The translations under genes and the position numbers were made by a program. The notes under the pieces are model-generated. The model had not been told where the DNA came from and did not search any database. It saw only the letters and a program-made list of their open reading frames with translations. 64,000 nucleotides of DNA from Methylococcus capsulatus str. Texas = ATCC 19069. GTDB lineage: Bacteria > Pseudomonadota > Gammaproteobacteria > Methylococcales > Methylococcaceae. The stretch covers positions 1-64,000 of the forward strand of contig NZ_AUKJ01000004.1 of the NCBI RefSeq assembly GCF_000424685.1, given 5' to 3'. Position 1 is the first letter of the stretch. Every line of letters begins with the position of its first letter. Below are positions 43,680 through 52,934 of the stretch, piece by piece.

Positions 43680-45026
43680 TTGAGTCTGCGGTTTCGCCTG
43701 AACCTCATGATCGGTCTGGTCATGCTGGCCATCATCGGCATGGGCACCCTGTTCGTGGTCCACAACGCGCGCCGGTCGGTGGCCGAGGAAGTCCGGTCAT
43801 CGGTCAACCTGGCGTTACAGCTGATCGATGCCGGCCTGGAACAGGCGGTGGCGGCGGGTCGCTCGCCGGTCGAATGGATCGCCCAGCTCGCCCGGCTCGA
43901 CCACGCCCGCCACCTGAGCCTCAGCATCCATCAAGGCGAAAGGACGATCATCGATCTGCCCTCCTCTGCCGGCCCCGCGGAGGGTGAGGAAGCGCCCGCC
44001 TGGTTCGCCTGGGCCGTCGCGCCGGACCCCCTGGTGGCGGAGAAACATCTGTACCAGATCGGCAACCCGATGATCCAGATCACCGTTGACGCCAACCCGG
44101 CCGACGAGATCGCCGAGGCCTGGATCGAAGCACGGGGGTTTCTGCTGCTGATGGTGGCACTCGCCGTCACGGTGTACCTGGTCGTCCACACCACCCTGGG
44201 CCGGGCGTTCAAATCCGTGGGCATCATCCTCGAAGGGCTGGAAGACCTGGAAAACGGTGATTACAGCCGCCGCCTGCCGGAGTTCTACCTGCCGGAATTC
44301 GCCCGCATTTCGAGGGCCTTCAACCACACGGTCGGCACGCTGGAAAAAACCCGCGAGGAAAACCGTGCGCTGGCCCAACGCTCACTGGCGATTCAGGAGG
44401 AGGAACGGCGGTACCTTGCGCAAGAACTCCACGACGAGCTCGGCCAGTCGCTGAGTGCCATCAAGGCGATCGCCGCATCCCTGCGCAAACCGGAGCGGGA
44501 CGACGGACCGAACGCCGATGCCATCGGCGCCATCCAGTCGATTTGCGACCATCTGTTCGCCGTACTGCGCACCCTGATGCAACGGCTGCGCCCCTTGATG
44601 CTGGACGAGTTGGGACTGAAGGCGTCCCTCGAAGACATGATCGAAAACTGGCGCGGTCGCTATCCGGGCATCGCGCTGGACTTCAGCTGCGACGACGGCA
44701 TCGACGAATGCATCGGCGACGCCCGGATACATGTGTTCCGGATCGTGCAGGAAAGCCTGACCAACGTGGTAAGGCATTCCGGCGCGGCCAAGCTCGGCAT
44801 CCACCTCAACCTGATCGAGGCGACCGGTGAACGGCCCGAAGCCCTCCTGCTCGAGGTCAGTGACGACGGAGCCGGCTTCGACCCCGCCCGGGTCCCGGCC
44901 GGCTTGGGCCTGCTCGGCATCCGCGAACGGGTGGAAAGCCTGCGCGGCCAGTTCAGTCTGAACACCCGTCCCGGCGCCGGCGTCACCCTGCGCATCGAGA
45001 TTCCCTGCGAAGGCACATGCCCATGA
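43680..45026 (+). CDS. NarL-type sensor histidine kinase divergent from mxaF
   Basis: This 448-residue kinase probably controls the mxa operon. It has TM1 (about 8-26), a periplasmic sensor region (about 30-150), TM2 (152-171), a HAMP-like linker, the HisKA_3 dimer domain with the phosphorylated His251 (LAQELHDELGQSLSAIKA), and a HATPase with FRIVQESLTNVVRHS and LLGIRERVESLRG. It begins with TTG at 43680 after GGGAG. Its end overlaps the response regulator. The layout matches mxaY of Paracoccus; the signal (methanol, formaldehyde or copper) cannot be told. Confidence 0.88.
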   Translation: MSLRFRLNLMIGLVMLAIIGMGTLFVVHNARRSVAEEVRSSVNLALQLIDAGLEQAVAAGRSPVEWIAQLARLDHARHLSLSIHQGERTIIDLPSSAGPAEGEEAPAWFAWAVAPDPLVAEKHLYQIGNPMIQITVDANPADEIAEAWIEARGFLLLMVALAVTVYLVVHTTLGRAFKSVGIILEGLEDLENGDYSRRLPEFYLPEFARISRAFNHTVGTLEKTREENRALAQRSLAIQEEERRYLAQELHDELGQSLSAIKAIAASLRKPERDDGPNADAIGAIQSICDHLFAVLRTLMQRLRPLMLDELGLKASLEDMIENWRGRYPGIALDFSCDDGIDECIGDARIHVFRIVQESLTNVVRHSGAAKLGIHLNLIEATGERPEALLLEVSDDGAGFDPARVPAGLGLLGIRERVESLRGQFSLNTRPGAGVTLRIEIPCEGTCP

Positions 45027-45670
45027 AATCCAAGATTACCGTGATGCTGGTGGATGACCACGCCGTGGTCCGTGCCGGCTACCGCCTGCTATTGTCCGGC
45101 ACGCCGAACATCGAGGTCGTCGGTGAGGCCGAGCGGGGAGAGGAAGCATGCCAGCTCTATGCCGACACCCGTCCGGACGTGATCGTCATGGACCTCTCGC
45201 TGCCCGGCATCGGCGGACTGGCTTCGATCCGCCGCATCCGCAGCCGCGACACTTCGGCCCGAATCCTGGTGTTCAGTATCCATGACGAGCTGATCTACGT
45301 GGTGCGTGCGCTGGAGGCCGGCGCGCGGGGCTACATCACCAAGAGCTGCGCGCCGGAAATCCTGGTCGAGGCCGTGGCCCGCATCGCCTCCGGCGAATCC
45401 TTCCTGGAACCGGAAATCGCCCAGCGCCTGGCCATGCAGACTCTGGGGGGTGCCGAAGCCACGACGGCGCTCAACACGCTGTCGGCCCGCGAGTTCGACG
45501 TCTTCCTGCTGCTGGCCAAGGGCTACACCACCCGCGAGGTCGCCGAAGAACTGCGGCTCGGCTATAAAACCGTCGCCAATTACAGTACCCTCATCAAGAG
45601 CAAGCTGGGCGTGAACACCACCGCCGAAATGGCCCGCCTCGCCTACCAGAACGGGATATTCAAGACGTAA
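45017..45670 (+). CDS. LuxR/NarL-family response regulator
   Basis: The 217-residue regulator has a receiver domain with D14-D15, phosphorylated Asp59 (VIVMDLSLPG) and Lys in YITKSC. A LuxR-type helix-turn-helix follows (LSAREFDVFLLLAKGYTTRE, KTVANYSTLIKSKLGV). It overlaps the kinase gene by 10 bp, so the pair is coupled. It is the likely activator of the divergent mxaF promoter, comparable to MxaX of Paracoccus. Confidence 0.9.
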   Translation: MPMKSKITVMLVDDHAVVRAGYRLLLSGTPNIEVVGEAERGEEACQLYADTRPDVIVMDLSLPGIGGLASIRRIRSRDTSARILVFSIHDELIYVVRALEAGARGYITKSCAPEILVEAVARIASGESFLEPEIAQRLAMQTLGGAEATTALNTLSAREFDVFLLLAKGYTTREVAEELRLGYKTVANYSTLIKSKLGVNTTAEMARLAYQNGIFKT

Positions 45671-45675
45671 CGACG

Positions 45676-46245
45676 ATGGACGAAACCGCGCATTATTCCC
45701 AACCCTTCACCGAGCTCCTGGCGAACGAACGGCTGAACAGCCTGGTACCGGGCGCCCCCAACCTCGGCATGCGGCCGCGGCTGGATGCGTTGCGGATCGA
45801 AACGGCTTTCGAGCCCCGAACGGTCCGCGATCCGGACATGGCGCGGTGCTGTCTGGCGGCGGTCTGGCTCTATCACGATTTTTTCGATGAAAGCCACCGC
45901 ATCAGCCAGGGCATCGCTACGACCAGCGGCAGCTACTGGCACGGCATCCTCCACCGCCGTGAGCCGGATGCATGGAACGCCAAGTATTGGTTCAAGCGCG
46001 TCGGCAGCCACCCGGTTTTTCCCGAAGTGACCGTCGCCGCGCGTGAGCTGGCCCAAGCCGAACCGCCCTCGCACGAGACGGAATTCCTGCTGCGGCAGAC
46101 CGCCTGGGACCCCTTCGCCTTCATCGACCTCTGCGACACCGCCCGCCTCGGCCATACGCCGGCCGAGCCCTTGTGCCGGCGCATCCAGCTCGCGGAATGG
46201 CGGATACTGTTCGATTATTGCTACCGACGGGCCGTGGGGGACTGA
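45676..46245 (+). CDS. Conserved protein of unknown function after the mxa two-component system
   Basis: The 189-residue soluble protein is not assigned to a named family. It has a striking block ARCCLAAVWLYHDFFDESHR, then ISQGIATTSGSYWHGILHRR, then EPDAWNAKYWFKRVGSHPVF. The conserved His, Asp, Glu and Trp residues give it the look of an enzyme. It follows the response regulator by five bases, so it is in the same operon, the position of mxaZ in Paracoccus. A link to methanol oxidation or its control is inferred from place only. Confidence 0.75.
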   Translation: MDETAHYSQPFTELLANERLNSLVPGAPNLGMRPRLDALRIETAFEPRTVRDPDMARCCLAAVWLYHDFFDESHRISQGIATTSGSYWHGILHRREPDAWNAKYWFKRVGSHPVFPEVTVAARELAQAEPPSHETEFLLRQTAWDPFAFIDLCDTARLGHTPAEPLCRRIQLAEWRILFDYCYRRAVGD

Positions 46246-46255
46246 AAACTCCGAC

Positions 46256-47284
46256 TCAAGTCACCCGCAACACCTTCGCCCCGCGAATCCGGCGTTGCTT
46301 GAGGTCGAGCAGCGCCCGGTCGGCATCCTCGAACGCGTACTCCTCCGTCTCGGGACGGATGCCCATTTCCGCCGCCAGCGCCAGGAACCCGGCCACGTCA
46401 CTGCGCGCCACGTTGGCGACCGACTTGATTTCCCGTTCCATCCACAAGTGCCGGGCATAGTCGAGTTCGGCGAGACAGGCGCGGTCGTCCGGCGCCTTGC
46501 GGATCGCATTGACGACCAGCCGGCCACCGGGAGCGAGGTTGGCGAGCGCTGCGACCACCGGCTTCCACGCCGGCGTCGTGTCGATGATGGCGGCCAGCGG
46601 GGCGGGAGCAATGTCCGCGGTGTCGCCGGCCCAGACCGCGCCCAGCTGCAGCGCGAACGCGCGCTCCTCGGGATGACGCGCGAAGACATAGACTTCCGAA
46701 TCGGGAAACCGGTGCCGGGCCATCATCAGCACCAGATGGGCGGAAGCCCCGAACCCGGTGAGCCCCAGCGGCTGGCCGTTTTTCAGCCCGCTGAGATTGA
46801 GCGAACGGTAACCGATGGCGCCGGCGCACAGGAGCGGCGCGGCTTCGGCATCGGTGAATCCCTCCGGAATGCGGAAGGCAAAGGCCGCCGGGACGGTCAT
46901 GTACTGGGCGTAGCCGCCGTCGACATCGCGCCCGGTGGCACAGAATGCGAAACAGAGGTTCTCCCGTCCCGACCGGCAGAATTCGCATTCTCCGCAGGCA
47001 GAAAAGATCCAGGCCACACCGACGCGGTCGCCCAAAGCGAATTCCGCCACGCCGGAGCCGAGAGCCGCGATCCGACCGACCGCTTGGTGTCCGGGCACGA
47101 CCGGCAGGCGCGGCGGCGCGGTGCGGCCCTCGATCTCGTCGATTTCGGTGTGGCAGACGCCGCAAACCGCCACCCGCAGCAGGATTTCGCCAGGGCCGGG
47201 CTCCGGCACCGGGAGGTCGGTGGCGCGTAGCAGAGTTCGCGACGAGTCCAGCGGGCCGATTCGGTCGATCACCCAAGCTTTCAT
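46256..47284 (-). CDS. Zinc-dependent alcohol dehydrogenase (MDR family)
   Basis: The 342-residue enzyme of the medium-chain family has the catalytic zinc ligands (CGVCHTEID, GHQAVG), the structural zinc site CGECEFCRSGRENLC and the cofactor fold LGLTGFGASAHLVLMMAR. The substrate is unknown; the family oxidises or reduces alcohols and aldehydes with NAD(P). It lies only 10 bp from the unknown gene on the opposite strand and 28 bp downstream of pepN, so it may be co-transcribed with pepN. Confidence 0.9.
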   Translation of the reverse strand: MKAWVIDRIGPLDSSRTLLRATDLPVPEPGPGEILLRVAVCGVCHTEIDEIEGRTAPPRLPVVPGHQAVGRIAALGSGVAEFALGDRVGVAWIFSACGECEFCRSGRENLCFAFCATGRDVDGGYAQYMTVPAAFAFRIPEGFTDAEAAPLLCAGAIGYRSLNLSGLKNGQPLGLTGFGASAHLVLMMARHRFPDSEVYVFARHPEERAFALQLGAVWAGDTADIAPAPLAAIIDTTPAWKPVVAALANLAPGGRLVVNAIRKAPDDRACLAELDYARHLWMEREIKSVANVARSDVAGFLALAAEMGIRPETEEYAFEDADRALLDLKQRRIRGAKVLRVT

Positions 47285-47312
47285 AACCCCCTCCGGCTCT
47301 GGCTCCCACCCT

Positions 47313-49964
47313 CTATGCCAGACTCTTCACCACCACCTCGTAAACATCCTTGGACACCCCGTCCAGCCCGGCGATGCGCTGCAGCTGGCGACGCATGGCT
47401 TGCTGCCGCCCCTGATCGTAGCGGCGCCATTGGGTCAGGGCTCCCAGCATGCGGGCGGCGACCTGAGGATTGATGGCGTCGAGGGCGACGATCTGGTCTC
47501 CCAAGAATTCATAGCCGCTGCCATCGGCCGCGTGGAAATTGACCGGGTTGGCCTGCGAGAACGCGCCGATCAGCGAACGCACGCGGTTGGGATTACGCAG
47601 ATCGAAATCGGGATGTGCCGTCAGTGCCTTGACCTTCTCCAGGGTACCGGGCAGGTGACAGCTCGCCTGCAGGCCGAACCATTTGTCGATGACCAGGGCC
47701 TCCTCCCGCCAGCAGGCGTAGAATGACTCGAGACAGTCGGCTTTGTCCGGATGGGCGCTGTTGACGATCGCGCCCAGCGCCGCGATCTGGTCGGTCATGG
47801 TGCGGGCCTCGCGGAACTGGCGGACGCAGAGATGGTAAGACTCGGGAGTCTCCAGCTCCGCGATGAAACCGAGGCAGGCATTCTTGAGCCGGCGCCGGTT
47901 TCTCTCAGCCGGCTCGAGGCCACCCGTTTCGGCCGCGTGATGCTCCCGGTAGAGCCTCAGGAAATCCTCGGCCAGCGCGGTGGCCAAGGTTTTGCGGACA
48001 GTCTGGCGGGCCCGGTGGATGGCGTCCGGATCGGCCACGCTCATCAGGGAGGCGACATAGTCTTCCGAGGGCAAGCCGAGCAGCAGCGCCTGATAGGACA
48101 GGTCTGCCGCCGGTTGCGCCAGCAAGGTTCGGAAGGTCCCGATCAGGTTCGGGTCGAGGCTCTGCGGATTTTCGCCTGCCCGGATGCGCTCGATGAGGCC
48201 GAGCATCACCTGGACCATCAAGCTCTGGCCCGCGTCCCAGCGGTTGAAGGCGTCGGTGTCATGGGTGAACAGGAAGGCCAGTTCCTCGGCACTGCGCTCC
48301 ATTTTCAACCCGACCGGCGCGGAAAAGCCGCGCAGGGCGGAGACCACCGGGCGTTCCGGGACGTCCAGGAATTCGAACACCTGTTCGGCCGCGCGCACGT
48401 GCAACACCCGGGTGGTTGGCCCGGCATCGGCCTCGCCCGCCAGTCGCAGCGGCAATTCGCGCCCGTCCCTCGCCAGCAGCCCGAGGGCCAGTGGGATGTG
48501 CAAGGGCTGTTTGACCGGCTGGCCCGGAGTGGGCGGACAGGACTGGCGCACCGACAGGCGCAGGGTCCGCGTCCCAGCGTCGTATACCGGATCGAGCCGC
48601 AGCTCGGGCGTGCCGGCCTGGCTGTACCACAAGCGGAACTGGCTCAGATCGATGGCGTTGGCGTCCTCCATGCAGCGCACGAAATCGTCGCAGGTCACGG
48701 CCTGCCCGTCGTGGCGATCGAAATAGAGGTCCATACCCTTGCGGAAACCCTCGGGGCCGACCAGGGTCTGGATCATTCGCACCACCTCTCCCCCCTTTTC
48801 GTAGACGGTGAGGGTATAGAAATTGTTGATCTCGATGTACGACTCCGGACGCACCGGATGCGCCAGAGGGCCAGCGTCCTCGGCGAACTGGCGGGTCCTG
48901 AGCAGGTTCACGTCCTCGATGCGCTTGACTGCCGGCGAGCTGCGGGAGGCTGAGAACTCCTGGTCGCGGAACACGGTCAGCCCTTCCTTCAGGCTGAGCT
49001 GGAACCAGTCGCGGCAAGTGATGCGGTTGCCGGTCCAGTTGTGGAAATATTCGTGACCGATGACGCCCTCGATGTGCTCGTAGTCGGCGTCGGTGGCGGT
49101 GTCGGGCCGCGCCAGCACGAACTTGGTGTTGAAGATGTTGAGCCCTTTGTTCTCCATCGCTCCCATGTTGAAATGGCTCACCGCCACGATCATGTACAGA
49201 TCGAGGTCGTACTCGCGGCCGAAATGCTCCTCGTCCCAGCGCATCGCGTGCTTGAGTGACTGCATGGCGTGATCGCACTTGTCCAGATCGTGCGGTTCCA
49301 CGTAGATCCGAAGCGCGATTTCGCGGCCGGATGCGGTGACGAAACGGTCTTCCCGGCAGGCCAGCTGTCCCGCCACCAGGGCGAAGAGGTAACAAGGCTT
49401 CTTGAAGGGATCCTCCCACTTGACCCAGTGCCGGCCGTTCCTGAGTTCTCCGCGGGCGACCGGATTGCCGTTCGAGAGCAGCACCGGATAACGGCTCTTG
49501 TCCGCCACGACCGTCGTGGTGAACAGCGACATCACATCGGGCCGGTCTATGTAGTAAGTGATGCGGCGGAAGCCGTGCGGTTCGCACTGGGTGCAGAACA
49601 TGCCATTGGACAGGTACAGGCCTTCCAGCGCGGTGTTGGCTTCCGGGCTGATCCGGTTGACGATTTCCAGCTCGAACGGCCGGTCCGGCACCGCGTGGAT
49701 CACCAATCCGGTCTCACTGGCGCAGTACTCGCCCTCGCGCAGCATCCGGCCGTTGAGCTTGACGGATTCGACTTCCAGGCGTTCGCCGTCGAGCGTGAGC
49801 ACGGACCGCCGGTCTTCCACCGCCGGATCGTGGCGCAGCTTCAACCGGGAAGTGACGCGGGTGGAGTGGGGATCCAGCTCGAAGAACAGGTCGACGGCGT
49901 CGACCAGATATTCGGGGGGCTGATAGTCCTTGAGGTAGATGGTCTTCGGGGAGGCTTCACGCAT
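47313..49964 (-). CDS. pepN: Aminopeptidase N
   Basis: PepN is a broad zinc aminopeptidase that finishes cytosolic protein breakdown. The 883-residue M1 peptidase has the GAMEN exopeptidase motif (VSHFNMGAMENKGLNIF) and the zinc site HEYFHNWTGNRITCRDWFQL with the following SLKEG glutamate. The C-terminal helical domain ends in YDQGRQQAMRRQLQRIAG. The length is like the E. coli enzyme. It has its own space of 192 bp upstream. Confidence 0.96.
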   Translation of the reverse strand: MREASPKTIYLKDYQPPEYLVDAVDLFFELDPHSTRVTSRLKLRHDPAVEDRRSVLTLDGERLEVESVKLNGRMLREGEYCASETGLVIHAVPDRPFELEIVNRISPEANTALEGLYLSNGMFCTQCEPHGFRRITYYIDRPDVMSLFTTTVVADKSRYPVLLSNGNPVARGELRNGRHWVKWEDPFKKPCYLFALVAGQLACREDRFVTASGREIALRIYVEPHDLDKCDHAMQSLKHAMRWDEEHFGREYDLDLYMIVAVSHFNMGAMENKGLNIFNTKFVLARPDTATDADYEHIEGVIGHEYFHNWTGNRITCRDWFQLSLKEGLTVFRDQEFSASRSSPAVKRIEDVNLLRTRQFAEDAGPLAHPVRPESYIEINNFYTLTVYEKGGEVVRMIQTLVGPEGFRKGMDLYFDRHDGQAVTCDDFVRCMEDANAIDLSQFRLWYSQAGTPELRLDPVYDAGTRTLRLSVRQSCPPTPGQPVKQPLHIPLALGLLARDGRELPLRLAGEADAGPTTRVLHVRAAEQVFEFLDVPERPVVSALRGFSAPVGLKMERSAEELAFLFTHDTDAFNRWDAGQSLMVQVMLGLIERIRAGENPQSLDPNLIGTFRTLLAQPAADLSYQALLLGLPSEDYVASLMSVADPDAIHRARQTVRKTLATALAEDFLRLYREHHAAETGGLEPAERNRRRLKNACLGFIAELETPESYHLCVRQFREARTMTDQIAALGAIVNSAHPDKADCLESFYACWREEALVIDKWFGLQASCHLPGTLEKVKALTAHPDFDLRNPNRVRSLIGAFSQANPVNFHAADGSGYEFLGDQIVALDAINPQVAARMLGALTQWRRYDQGRQQAMRRQLQRIAGLDGVSKDVYEVVVKSLA

Positions 49965-50156
49965 CGTCGCGAATCTTGGTTCTGGGAAAAGCGTAAGTCC
50001 CGATGATACGGCCTAACCCGCTCCGCTCCAAACCCGTGGCCCGATTCAATCCTGATACATTCCTGAAATTCTGCCGAAACCGGCCTTCGGGATCATGCCA
50101 TCGCCGGGTGAGACAGCCCCGGCCGCATCCGTTGACAACCCGATCAGGAGATCCCC

Positions 50157-50678
50157 ATGAAACATTATCGTTCCCCCCTGCAAAAATTGATCGCAGCCTC
50201 CGTGTTCGCGGGACTGGTGTCTGTTGTATCGACGGCCGGCGCGTTCCCTCCGCCCAAACCCGATCCGGAGGAACGTCTGGCCGGGATGCTTTGGCGCATC
50301 CATGGCGAACTGAACCTGAACGGTGACCAAGAGAATCTTTGGAAACGCGCCGAAGACGACACCCGTCAGTTGACGAAGTCGCACCGCGAACGCTTCGATG
50401 CAGCCCAGAAGGACATCAAGTCGGCGCTGAGCGATGGCAACGCCGATCTTCGCGCCCTCTTCGACAGACTGGACGCGGACAAGAGCAGCATCGAAGCCAG
50501 GATGAAGGAAAACCGGAAACTGTGGCTGAACTTCTACGACAGCCTGGATGCGACCCAGAAAAAAACCGTAAACGCCCAACTGCTGGCCGAACTCGATAAA
50601 ATGGGCCCCATGCCGGCCGACGGCAAATGCCGATTCAGTCCTGGCAAAGCCGAAGGCGATCCGCTCCCTCCGAAATAA
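50157..50678 (+). CDS. CpxP/Spy-like periplasmic protein
   Basis: The 173-residue protein has a signal peptide (LIAASVFAGLVSVVSTAGA) and an all-helical body with an LTxxQ-like motif (LDATQKKTV) and a Spy/CpxP-type pattern (LNLNGDQENLWKR). Such proteins sense or chaperone misfolded proteins and metals in the periplasm. It sits 7 bp before a response regulator and sensor kinase, which it may inhibit, as CpxP does CpxA. One cysteine (GKCRF) lies near the end. Confidence 0.75.
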   Translation: MKHYRSPLQKLIAASVFAGLVSVVSTAGAFPPPKPDPEERLAGMLWRIHGELNLNGDQENLWKRAEDDTRQLTKSHRERFDAAQKDIKSALSDGNADLRALFDRLDADKSSIEARMKENRKLWLNFYDSLDATQKKTVNAQLLAELDKMGPMPADGKCRFSPGKAEGDPLPPK

Positions 50679-50685
50679 CAGCTCC

Positions 50686-51417
50686 ATGCAGGCACCGACC
50701 ACACGTATTCTGATCGTGGATGACGACGTCGAGATTCGGAATCTGCTCGGCGGATACCTCTCGCGCTTCGGCATGGAAGCCGTCGGTGTCCATGATGGCG
50801 CGGCGATGAAAAAGGCGCTGACGGAAAGTTCGTTCGACCTCGTCGTGCTGGACCTGATGCTGCCCGGCGAAGACGGCCTGACCCTGTGCCGGTCGCTCCG
50901 TGGCGAGAGCGACATTCCGGTCATCATGCTGACGGCCAGGGGCGATCCCATGGACCGGGTGGTCGGCCTGGAACTCGGCGCCGACGACTACGTAGCCAAG
51001 CCGTTCGAGCCGCGTGAACTGGTGGCTCGCATCCAATCCATCCTCCGGCGCGCCCGGCACGAGCGCGAACCGGAAAGCCCCGAATCCTCCGACATCGCCG
51101 TGGAATTCGAAGGGTGGCGGCTGCACCGGGTGCTCCGTCAACTGACCTCGCCCGAAGGCATGGTCGTTCCTCTCTCCAATGCCGAGTTCCGCCTGCTGAG
51201 CGTGTTCATCGAGCGTCCCAACCGCATCCTGACCCGCGATCAGCTGCTCGACTATGCCCGCGGCCGGGCCATGGACGTCTTCGACCGCAGCATCGACCTG
51301 CTGGTCTCCCGGCTGCGCCAGAAACTGCAGGATGACCCCAAGAATCCCAAACTCATCAAGACCATCCGCGGCGAAGGTTATTTCTTCAGCGCTCGGGTAA
51401 GCAAATGCGGCGCCTGA
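50686..51417 (+). CDS. OmpR-family response regulator
   Basis: The 243-residue regulator has an N-terminal receiver domain (acidic DDD, phosphorylated Asp56 in LVVLDLMLPG, Lys in VAKPFEP) and a C-terminal winged helix (LSNAEFRLLSVFIERPNRIL, DRSIDLLVSRLRQKL). It overlaps the sensor gene by 13 bp. With the CpxP-like neighbour it probably runs an envelope or metal stress response. Confidence 0.93.
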   Translation: MQAPTTRILIVDDDVEIRNLLGGYLSRFGMEAVGVHDGAAMKKALTESSFDLVVLDLMLPGEDGLTLCRSLRGESDIPVIMLTARGDPMDRVVGLELGADDYVAKPFEPRELVARIQSILRRARHEREPESPESSDIAVEFEGWRLHRVLRQLTSPEGMVVPLSNAEFRLLSVFIERPNRILTRDQLLDYARGRAMDVFDRSIDLLVSRLRQKLQDDPKNPKLIKTIRGEGYFFSARVSKCGA

Positions 51418-52571
51418 TCCCGGACACGCTGTTCACCCGGCTGTTCCTGCTGCTGCTGGTGACCTTGACGGCCAGCCATTTCCTGGGCATGGCAGTGGTG
51501 TTCAACCTGGAGCTGTCCGAGCCTCCGCCCCCCCCTTCGCCCCTTCCGGCCCCTCCTCGCCTGCCGCCATTGCCGGAGTGGCTATCGCGACCTCCGCCAG
51601 TCGACTTCCCGCCACCGAAGGACAACTTCGGGTGGCGCGTGCCGGGGCAGGAGCCTGCGCCGACGCCCACCGTCACCCCGCTCCCCGGCGACGCCCCCGG
51701 GACCCGCCTGCCCCTCCCCTACCGTCCGCACGGCGGCTGGATCAGCGCGGCGATGCGGCTCATCGCCCTGGGCCTGACGGCCTGGATCGGCGCACGCTGG
51801 CTGTCCCGGCCGATCAACCGCATCGCCCAGGCCGCCGAGCATTTCGGCGACAGCCTCAGCACCCAGCCATTGGAGGAAAGCGGTCCGGCCGAAGCCCGCC
51901 AGGCTGCCCGCGCACTCAACCGCATGCAGGCGCAGCTGCTCGAGCAGATCCGCCAGCGCAGCCAGTTCCTGGCAGCGGTGTCCCACGATCTGCGCACGCC
52001 GATCACCCGTCTCAACCTCCGCGTCGAAGGCGTCGAGCCGCACGAACTCCGCGAAAAACTGCACGAGGACCTGCGCGAGATGTCGATCATGTTGGGATCG
52101 ACCCTGGATTATCTCCGCGGCCATGTCGAACCCGAACCGCTGCAGCCGCTGGACGTCGAAGCCCTGGTGAACTCGCTCGCGGAGGACGCTCAGGATCAGG
52201 GCCAGCAAGTCAGTGTCAACGGCAAGGCCAAGCCCATCATGGCCCGTCCCGTCGCGCTGCGGCGCTGCCTGGACAACCTGATCGGCAATGCCCTGCGCTA
52301 TGGCCAGAGCGCCGAGATCACACTGAAGGATACGCCCGGCACCCTGATCATCGAAGTCCGGGATCACGGCCCGGGCATCCCCGAGGACCATCTCGAAGCC
52401 GTGTTCGCACCGTTCGTCCGGCTCGAAACCTCCCGCAACAGGGCCTCCGGTGGCACCGGCCTGGGCTTGTCCATCGCCCGGGACGTCGCCCTCAGCCATG
52501 GCGGTCGCCTGACACTGCGCAACTGTCCCGAAGGCGGGCTCATCGCCCGCCTCAACCTGCCCCGGAAATGA
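51405..52571 (+). CDS. EnvZ-like sensor histidine kinase with Pro-rich periplasmic loop
   Basis: The 388-residue kinase has TM1 (about 11-35), a periplasmic loop of about 75 residues very rich in proline (residues 40-107), TM2 (113-133), HAMP, His194 (FLAAVSHDLRTPITRL) and a HATPase (NLIGNALRYG, GGTGLGLSIARDV). The small, low-complexity sensor part suggests that it does not bind a ligand itself and may read a partner such as the CpxP-like protein. Confidence 0.9.
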   Translation: MRRLIPDTLFTRLFLLLLVTLTASHFLGMAVVFNLELSEPPPPPSPLPAPPRLPPLPEWLSRPPPVDFPPPKDNFGWRVPGQEPAPTPTVTPLPGDAPGTRLPLPYRPHGGWISAAMRLIALGLTAWIGARWLSRPINRIAQAAEHFGDSLSTQPLEESGPAEARQAARALNRMQAQLLEQIRQRSQFLAAVSHDLRTPITRLNLRVEGVEPHELREKLHEDLREMSIMLGSTLDYLRGHVEPEPLQPLDVEALVNSLAEDAQDQGQQVSVNGKAKPIMARPVALRRCLDNLIGNALRYGQSAEITLKDTPGTLIIEVRDHGPGIPEDHLEAVFAPFVRLETSRNRASGGTGLGLSIARDVALSHGGRLTLRNCPEGGLIARLNLPRK

Positions 52572-52679
52572 TCGCCCGCCCTCTGTATCGGGGCGCATAC
52601 AAACAGGAGATAAGAGGGACAACCCCGGACCCCACGATGGCGACGTACCTGCAACCGGCGCACTCCTCCGGGGCCCGAC

Positions 52680-52814
52680 ATGAATCCAATCGAGAAGATA
52701 TTCCTCGTTCTGGCTGCCGCCGCATTTGCGGTCATCGGCGGACTCAGCACGCGGGTGCCTTCCGTTGGGCCTCCACCCCCTTCCGCCCTGCCGTGGCTCG
52801 CCGTACCCAAATAG
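52680..52814 (+). CDS. Possible 44-residue membrane peptide
   Basis: An ATG frame encodes MNPIEKIFLVLAAAAFAVIG followed by a Pro-rich end (PPPPSALPWLAVPK). One hydrophobic helix is clear. It lies 108 bp after the sensor kinase on the same strand, but its ribosome site is weak, so it may be chance. No family was recognised. Confidence 0.4.
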   Translation: MNPIEKIFLVLAAAAFAVIGGLSTRVPSVGPPPPSALPWLAVPK

Positions 52815-52934
52815 CCGGGCGCAAGGTGCGACCGCTTCCCGGCGTCCGTTTCTTATTTCCCGCTAAACTTGAGTCGAAGAGAGGATAATTCCTTTCCGTT
52901 CGGCAGGCCCGCCTCAACCCGATGGAGAAACGCC

